DNA of 64,000 nucleotides from Guptibacillus hwajinpoensis (GTDB lineage Bacteria > Bacillota > Bacilli > Bacillales > Guptibacillaceae): contig NZ_SWFM01000001.1 in the NCBI RefSeq assembly GCF_005144865.1, positions 1,116,001 through 1,180,000 of the forward strand, written 5' to 3'. Every line of letters begins with the position of its first letter. Position 1 is the first letter of the stretch. Of this stretch, positions 59,626 to 64,000 are shown piece after piece. A model generated the notes under the pieces. The model was not told the DNA's origin and did no database searches. It was given only the letters and a program-made list of their open reading frames with translations. The position numbers were made by a program, and so were the translations under genes.

Positions 59626-61633
59626 CCGTTTGATGGAGAGGATTTGCGACCTCTGTATAGCAATAGTCTTTAGCATTCGTTAATCGCATTTTGGTTAGTG
59701 ATTTATGCATAACATTCGGCTGAAATAAGAATTCACGATCGCTTACTACGTTTTCTTCTACCCCTTTTTGAATGGAAAGGGATTGTAATGTCTCGTCACA
59801 AACGTGCTTAACTCGCTTCCAAAACGTCTTCTCCTCAACTCCTGAGTATTGAACAAGCTGACGGACGATTTCACCAAGATGGTTTTGGAAAACAGTATAA
59901 TACAGCTTATTATGCATCTCGGATAGATGGTCGGTGACGGAAACAGATCCATTGGTAAAAGTCACATCTATTCCTTGCTGATCAAGGCGATCTTTATAAA
60001 TACGTGCGCCACCCCAGTCTCGGAAAAAGAAGCGAGAAAGCCGTCCTTCTTTAAACACTGGAATACTGTTCTGGAGATGACCTTCAAGAGCGACCCCGTA
60101 TTTAACCATTAATGTTAAATAACCTGGAATGACCGTTGTAATGTAGTCTTCAAAAAATGGGAAAACAGCACTGTTCTTCGTTAAGTTGTTCGCTTTCGCA
60201 TAGTGCGTAACAAGTTCTGCAAGAATCGTTTGCTCACTTAATGGAGATTGTGCGTACAATGCAGGTCCTGCAACAGCTAATTCATCTTCTTTCAGTTCAT
60301 CTTCAATCGATTCACGCAACAACATCGTTAAATTTCTACTTTTTAATTCGTCCGTTGAGTTGAATGCAACTCCTGCAATTTCGTTTAAAGGAATAAAGTT
60401 TTTTAACAATGGTTCTTTTTCCATAATCGTTTTGATCATCGATGTAAACAAGGTCGAATTCATAGCGGTTTGAGTTGAGATCGATCTTATCGTAGAAGTC
60501 ATCTGACTGTTAACCGCAAGCTTTAATGATGGTGATGAACTGTTTTTCGGATAAACGGTTCGGAATGAAGAAGTGGCCTCCGCTTCTAGTTTGACACTTT
60601 CAATCATCATCATAATTCCTTCATTAAGCTCTTGCTCATAGACACTTGGAATGGAGTGTAGGTACTGCCATTCATGAACTGGAATGATTTCGTACGCATC
60701 TGACGAGAATCCTTTTTGTGTTAACTCCCCGAGGCACTTCTTCAACTGATTTGGATAGTAAGGTTCAAGAAAGTGCAGTGTTTCTTTGGCTGTTGTTAAG
60801 ACATGCTTCCGATCCACAGCAACGAAACGAACGCTGAACGTTTGATGAAATTCAGGAGCATATCGGAAAACGTCCTCAGGGTTTAATCCCATTTTCGTCT
60901 TGGCACCAGGATGTAGGTGATGCCCATCAAGAACAAGTTGTTCTAAGAATAAACTTTGAGAAAAAGTCGGATCTTCTTTCTTTTTCTTAAGAAGATAGTC
61001 ACCCGTTGTATTAGCACCTAGTCGATTTGCGTCTTTCTGAATCTCTTTATTCCATAACTCTTCATACATATAAGCTAACGATAGGTTAGCGGACCCGTTA
61101 TTAAGCTCCTTCATAAAATGATCTAAATTCACCTGATCGTTATTGCCGAACAAAAGCTTAATTAAGTCCGATGCTAGCTTGACCACGGTGATCCCACTAT
61201 CGTCTATGTATAAGATGTCATCCGTTGTTTCAATGCGCTGGAACGCATATTCATTCTGAATTGGAAAAACGATGAACGAATTAGTAAGCTCAATCACTTT
61301 ATAAGTAAGATCCTCACGAATTGAATACTCTTGAATTTTTTTAAAAAAGATTTTCCACTGTTTATTATCTTTTTCTCGATTCACGATATAAACTGAACCC
61401 ATTTTCTTCAGATTAAAAGCGTCAGAATAAAAGTTGTTAATGTTTTCTCTAAGAATCGATGATCCTAATTTATGAAGAATCCCCTTTCGTCCTTTGTCGA
61501 GGTTCGTCATATACCGATACGCGTCAGAAGGCTGCTGTTTCATGACGAAATGCATACAGTTCATTTCCTCTTCTAACATGAAATTTTTGTCATTTCTATC
61601 GTTCATTAGATTCTTACTGTATTGAATCGACAT
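59609..61633 (-). CDS. IucA/IucC-family siderophore synthetase, second copy
   Basis: 674 residues from ATG 61633 (GAGGTG 6 nt upstream), three bases after the first synthetase. NIS synthetase features: LDGHHLHPGAKTKMGLNPEDVFRYAPEF, IPVHEWQY, AVNSQMTSTIRSISTQTAM, VALEGHLQNSIPVFK, FRDWGGARIY, the C-terminal NHLGEIV. It adenylates a carboxylate (such as citrate) and couples it to an amine or alcohol. Different from the first copy by about two-thirds of residues as far as I can see, so likely the second coupling step. Confidence 0.9.
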   Translation of the reverse strand: MSIQYSKNLMNDRNDKNFMLEEEMNCMHFVMKQQPSDAYRYMTNLDKGRKGILHKLGSSILRENINNFYSDAFNLKKMGSVYIVNREKDNKQWKIFFKKIQEYSIREDLTYKVIELTNSFIVFPIQNEYAFQRIETTDDILYIDDSGITVVKLASDLIKLLFGNNDQVNLDHFMKELNNGSANLSLAYMYEELWNKEIQKDANRLGANTTGDYLLKKKKEDPTFSQSLFLEQLVLDGHHLHPGAKTKMGLNPEDVFRYAPEFHQTFSVRFVAVDRKHVLTTAKETLHFLEPYYPNQLKKCLGELTQKGFSSDAYEIIPVHEWQYLHSIPSVYEQELNEGIMMMIESVKLEAEATSSFRTVYPKNSSSPSLKLAVNSQMTSTIRSISTQTAMNSTLFTSMIKTIMEKEPLLKNFIPLNEIAGVAFNSTDELKSRNLTMLLRESIEDELKEDELAVAGPALYAQSPLSEQTILAELVTHYAKANNLTKNSAVFPFFEDYITTVIPGYLTLMVKYGVALEGHLQNSIPVFKEGRLSRFFFRDWGGARIYKDRLDQQGIDVTFTNGSVSVTDHLSEMHNKLYYTVFQNHLGEIVRQLVQYSGVEEKTFWKRVKHVCDETLQSLSIQKGVEENVVSDREFLFQPNVMHKSLTKMRLTNAKDYCYTEVANPLHQTDEESE

Positions 61634-61636
61634 TTC

Positions 61637-63595
61637 TTACACCTCGTTCGTTAAACTTAAAGGATTCGCAATATCCACATAAGCGTTCTCTGTAAATTTG
61701 TCTGTAAGTCTCATTTTAACTAATGCCTTCATGCTTGACTCTGGGGACATCATGAGTTCTTTATCTTTAAGATTGTCCCTAGGAATTGAGCTGTCACGGG
61801 TTAAAGAAGCATATATTTCTTCAATCGTGTTTCTGACCGACTGCCAAAGTTTCGCTTCATTGATCTGAAGCTTGCGAGATAATGCCACGATAACTTCACC
61901 CAGATGATTATGAATAAGCGCATGGTAAAAGACATCAAGGAGCTCTTGAGCGTTCTCTGTCATAAGATTAGTACTTCCATCAACCTCCTCCAGGTCGATA
62001 AAATGACTCAACCGTTCGTTCATAATCCGAATTCCACCGTTATCTCGCACAATCATTCGTTCAGGTAAACCATCTTGAAACACGCAAACACAATTTTGCA
62101 GGTGAACTTCCATGCTTATTCCGTACTTAGTGATTAATGTAATAACGCCTGGAAACAGTACACTCGCATATTTTCCAATATAATCTTCAGCTGCTTCTGA
62201 AATTGAGGTGAACTTATTATTTCTAGCATAATTCATGATTAATTCTTCCATTAGAAGATGATTGCTCACTGGAGACTCGTTAATGAGTGCAGCCGCGGGC
62301 AACGCGATTTCCTCATTTGTTAGAGACGCTTCTGGATTCTCTCTTATAATTGAAGCTAAATTTTTCTGTAGGAAATAACGATCTTCTGCGCCAACTGATG
62401 AATCAGGTTCGAAATGAATTCCCGCTTCTTCACTCATAAAACGTAACGAACTATTGATAAGTGAATCATTTGCTGTGATCGTCTGAAGGACAGATGATAT
62501 TTTAGGCCCATTACGAGTTGATGCGGCTGAAACAGTTCTTATTGCACTTGTCATCTGGACATTCATAGCCGTTTTGATATGATGCTTTGTCTGATCTCCG
62601 AGCGGTGCCAAAGAACGGAATGAAACAAGTGCTGCTGTCTCTATTGTGCTCCCTTCAAGAGGAACAATCCAATTATTGTCGAGGTGATCTTTATAGTATG
62701 ACTTGATTGTATTTTCAAATTGCCATGGATGAACCGGGATCAGCTCATAATCGTTTAAATTCAATTTTTTATTATCCATTACGGTTTTTAATTGATTCGA
62801 AACTTCAGGGTACTCTTCCAATAGAATGTTGGTAGCTGATCGATTTTCTAATTTCGTCATCTGACAGAATTTCTGATGAACGGCAACTGGAATGACATTT
62901 GGCTCTCCTGACCACTCAGGTGCATATTGCGTTACATCTCTTGGTGAGAGACCAAGTCGAGTTCTTGAACATGGATGAATCGTATGGCCCTGAATGACCC
63001 ACTGCTCAAAGAAAACGAGTGGACTAAACGATGCATTTTGACGTCTTTTCTCAAGCACGTAATTCATCGTATTATTCACTTCAAGCTGCTTTGCTTCTTT
63101 CTGAACGTTCATTTTCCTATCTTCAGCTATTGTTAAAGCAAGCGCATAGTTATGCGTGCTGTTGGTAATTTCTTTAAAGAATTGGTCGATGTGATCGAAG
63201 GTCGTGGCGAAACCGTTGTCTGTTAGTAACGATAGGAATTGACTTGGGTTCGACATCACCTTTTTGTGATCTGAATTATTCGCATATACGATATCACCAG
63301 CGATATCAATGTGACTTAAGGTATATACCTTAGAGATTGGAATTTCTATTCGTTCGTCCTCGCCGTTGAGCTTAATGATAGCGGTCAAGTCTGAGTCCTT
63401 CTTGTTTAACCATTCAACTTTCATTAGTTGTTCCCGTAGAATCGCTTGAATAAGTTGATTGAGAATGACCTTCTCAGCTACATTAAGATTATTTTTATAT
63501 GGCTTTATGAAATGAGGATATTCTTTTTGTAGGTATGTAACGACTTCTGAAGCATAGTCGTATGTACCATCCTCTTCTTTGATGTTGGCTTTCAA
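61637..63595 (-). CDS. IucA/IucC-family siderophore synthetase, first copy
   Basis: 652 residues from TTG 63595 (GGAGGG 6 nt upstream). NIS synthetase features: VIQGHTIHPCSRTRLGLSPRDVTQYAPEW, LIPVHPWQFENTI, AMNVQMTSAIRTVSAAS, MEVHLQNCVCVFQDG, VRDNGGIRIM and ALIHNHLGEV. First gene behind a Fur-box-covered promoter, so induced by iron limitation. The absence of hydroxylase and acetylase genes points to a carboxylate siderophore of staphyloferrin kind (inference). Confidence 0.9.
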   Translation of the reverse strand: MKANIKEEDGTYDYASEVVTYLQKEYPHFIKPYKNNLNVAEKVILNQLIQAILREQLMKVEWLNKKDSDLTAIIKLNGEDERIEIPISKVYTLSHIDIAGDIVYANNSDHKKVMSNPSQFLSLLTDNGFATTFDHIDQFFKEITNSTHNYALALTIAEDRKMNVQKEAKQLEVNNTMNYVLEKRRQNASFSPLVFFEQWVIQGHTIHPCSRTRLGLSPRDVTQYAPEWSGEPNVIPVAVHQKFCQMTKLENRSATNILLEEYPEVSNQLKTVMDNKKLNLNDYELIPVHPWQFENTIKSYYKDHLDNNWIVPLEGSTIETAALVSFRSLAPLGDQTKHHIKTAMNVQMTSAIRTVSAASTRNGPKISSVLQTITANDSLINSSLRFMSEEAGIHFEPDSSVGAEDRYFLQKNLASIIRENPEASLTNEEIALPAAALINESPVSNHLLMEELIMNYARNNKFTSISEAAEDYIGKYASVLFPGVITLITKYGISMEVHLQNCVCVFQDGLPERMIVRDNGGIRIMNERLSHFIDLEEVDGSTNLMTENAQELLDVFYHALIHNHLGEVIVALSRKLQINEAKLWQSVRNTIEEIYASLTRDSSIPRDNLKDKELMMSPESSMKALVKMRLTDKFTENAYVDIANPLSLTNEV

Positions 63596-63626
63596 TCAAA
63601 ACCCTCCTCTATATCCGCGCGGTCAT

Positions 63627-63641
63627 TGAAAATGATTATCA
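63627..63641. promoter_or_regulatory. Fur box, downstream copy
   Basis: TGAAAATGATTATCA, a 7-1-7 Fur site with two mismatches to TGATAATNATTATCA. It lies close to the transcription start of the siderophore operon. Confidence 0.8.
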
Positions 63642-63655
63642 ATTACTTCTCATTC

Positions 63656-63685
63656 ATACTAATTGAAAACGATTATCACTGTCAA
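63656..63685 (-). promoter_or_regulatory. Sigma-A promoter of the siderophore operon
   Basis: Minus strand: -35 TTGACA (63680-63685), 18-bp spacer, -10 TAGTAT (63656-63661). The spacer contains the second Fur box. Confidence 0.75.
63664..63678. promoter_or_regulatory. Fur box, promoter copy
   Basis: TGAAAACGATTATCA lies between the -35 and -10 boxes, 37 bp from the downstream copy. Binding of Fur with iron would block the promoter. The two sites give tight iron control. Confidence 0.85.
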
Positions 63686-63809
63686 ACCTTATCGATAAAA
63701 CGGGACCATCGCTACAGGTAACGTCCATATATTGGATGGTCTATTCAATAAGCTGGGGACTTTTTCTCATTTCTTTAGTCTACTACACAGCGACTAATTG
63801 CACTCATGA

Positions 63810-63843
63810 AAAAGACTAACGAATGTGTATTCGTTAGTCTTTT
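63810..63843. terminator. Terminator upstream of the siderophore operon, for the gene entering from the right
   Basis: 15-bp perfect stem AAAAGACTAACGAAT / ATTCGTTAGTCTTTT with a 4-nt GTGT loop; T-run on the plus strand and A/T-rich on the minus. The stretch 63686-63941 holds this and a REP-like repeat only. Confidence 0.7.
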
Positions 63844-63846
63844 GTT

Positions 63847-63880
63847 GGGTGGTGCCTGTCACCACCCGATTTATGTCGAA
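63847..63880 (+). repeat. REP-like palindromic repeat, copy 3
   Basis: GGGTGGTG-CCTGT-CACCACCC hairpin (8-bp arms) followed by ATGTCGAA; shares its core and tail with 1441-1480 and 2393-2434 but lacks the TTTTGCTCGAA element. Confidence 0.65.
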
Positions 63881-63941
63881 TCCGGTAGAGTTTAAAAAAA
63901 GAAGTCTTTCGTAATTGAGACACCTCTTATTTCCTAGTTAT

Positions 63942-64000
63942 TCAACTATATTCTGCACCTCCATCTTTCTTAATAGCTATCCCAACAGTACAATGGCCTA
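63942..64000 (-). CDS. C-terminal end of a gene that continues past the window
   Basis: The minus strand is open from the edge for 19 codons (GHCTVGIAIKKDGGAEYS) and stops at TGA 63942. Too short to identify. A terminator 100 bp further on supports it being a real 3' end. Confidence 0.3.
   Translation of the reverse strand, partial: GHCTVGIAIKKDGGAEYS

Noticed and set aside
59758..59952. Minus-strand frame inside the second NIS synthetase gene and similar internal frames
   Set aside because: Overlap a long conserved gene in another frame without start signals.

Overview
The window reads as chromosomal DNA of an AT-rich, endospore-forming Bacillaceae, possibly a marine or alkaliphilic Bacillus relative (inference). 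The support is strong GGAGG-type ribosome binding sites, many TTG/GTG starts, a GerA-type germinant receptor operon, a class III fructose-bisphosphatase, a class I aldolase of the staphylococcal/bacillary type, Fur boxes and TTGACA/TATAAT promoters. I see no rRNA, tRNA, CRISPR array, prophage or complete insertion sequence.

Layout. 1-1,140: start of a sugar-type ABC binding lipoprotein under two identical LacI-type operators. 1.1-8.0 kb: small membrane proteins, the gerKA-gerKC-small-gerKB operon and a cupin protein. 8.3-14.4 kb: DinB protein, a CoA-acylating semialdehyde dehydrogenase with an iron alcohol dehydrogenase, hypotheticals and an aminoglycoside-phosphotransferase-like kinase. 15.9-19.6 kb: a six-gene reactive-sulfur operon (two rhodanese-type proteins, TusA proteins, DsrE, rhodanese-persulfide dioxygenase, TauE exporter) with CstR/CsoR-like operators. 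20.2-24.0 kb: a redox operon (membrane protein, CcdA, TlpA/ResA thioredoxin, response regulator, histidine kinase). 25.5-26.7 kb: secreted SGNH hydrolase. 27.7-32.9 kb: the most unusual locus, a compact operon coding two Opp-type permeases, a 52-residue four-cysteine peptide, a membrane-anchored thioredoxin (MauD-like), an ABC exporter, a MauE-like redox membrane protein and a 53-residue membrane protein. I read it as a secreted disulfide-bonded peptide system. 33-51 kb: housekeeping and accessory genes (Cu/Zn superoxide dismutase, AbrB-like membrane protein, 3-methyladenine glycosylase, LVIVD protein, three VOC proteins, MFS, GNAT, DinB, MEDS, small membrane proteins, WapI-type immunity protein). 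50.9-52.5 kb: ECF sigma factor and its membrane partner behind a probable self-recognised promoter. 53.2-56.7 kb: class I fructose-bisphosphate aldolase and class III fructose-bisphosphatase. 57.2-63.7 kb: a Fur-controlled four-gene siderophore operon (two IucA/IucC synthetases, exporter, PLP decarboxylase), probably for a carboxylate siderophore.

A GC-rich, hairpin-forming repeat of about 235 bp with matching ends occurs nine times (six full, one internally deleted, one truncated, one rearranged), always between genes. A second, short REP-like palindrome occurs three times. Several broken genes are visible: a lipoprotein with one internal stop, a frameshifted membrane-protein remnant fused to a truncated repeat, and two C-terminal stubs.
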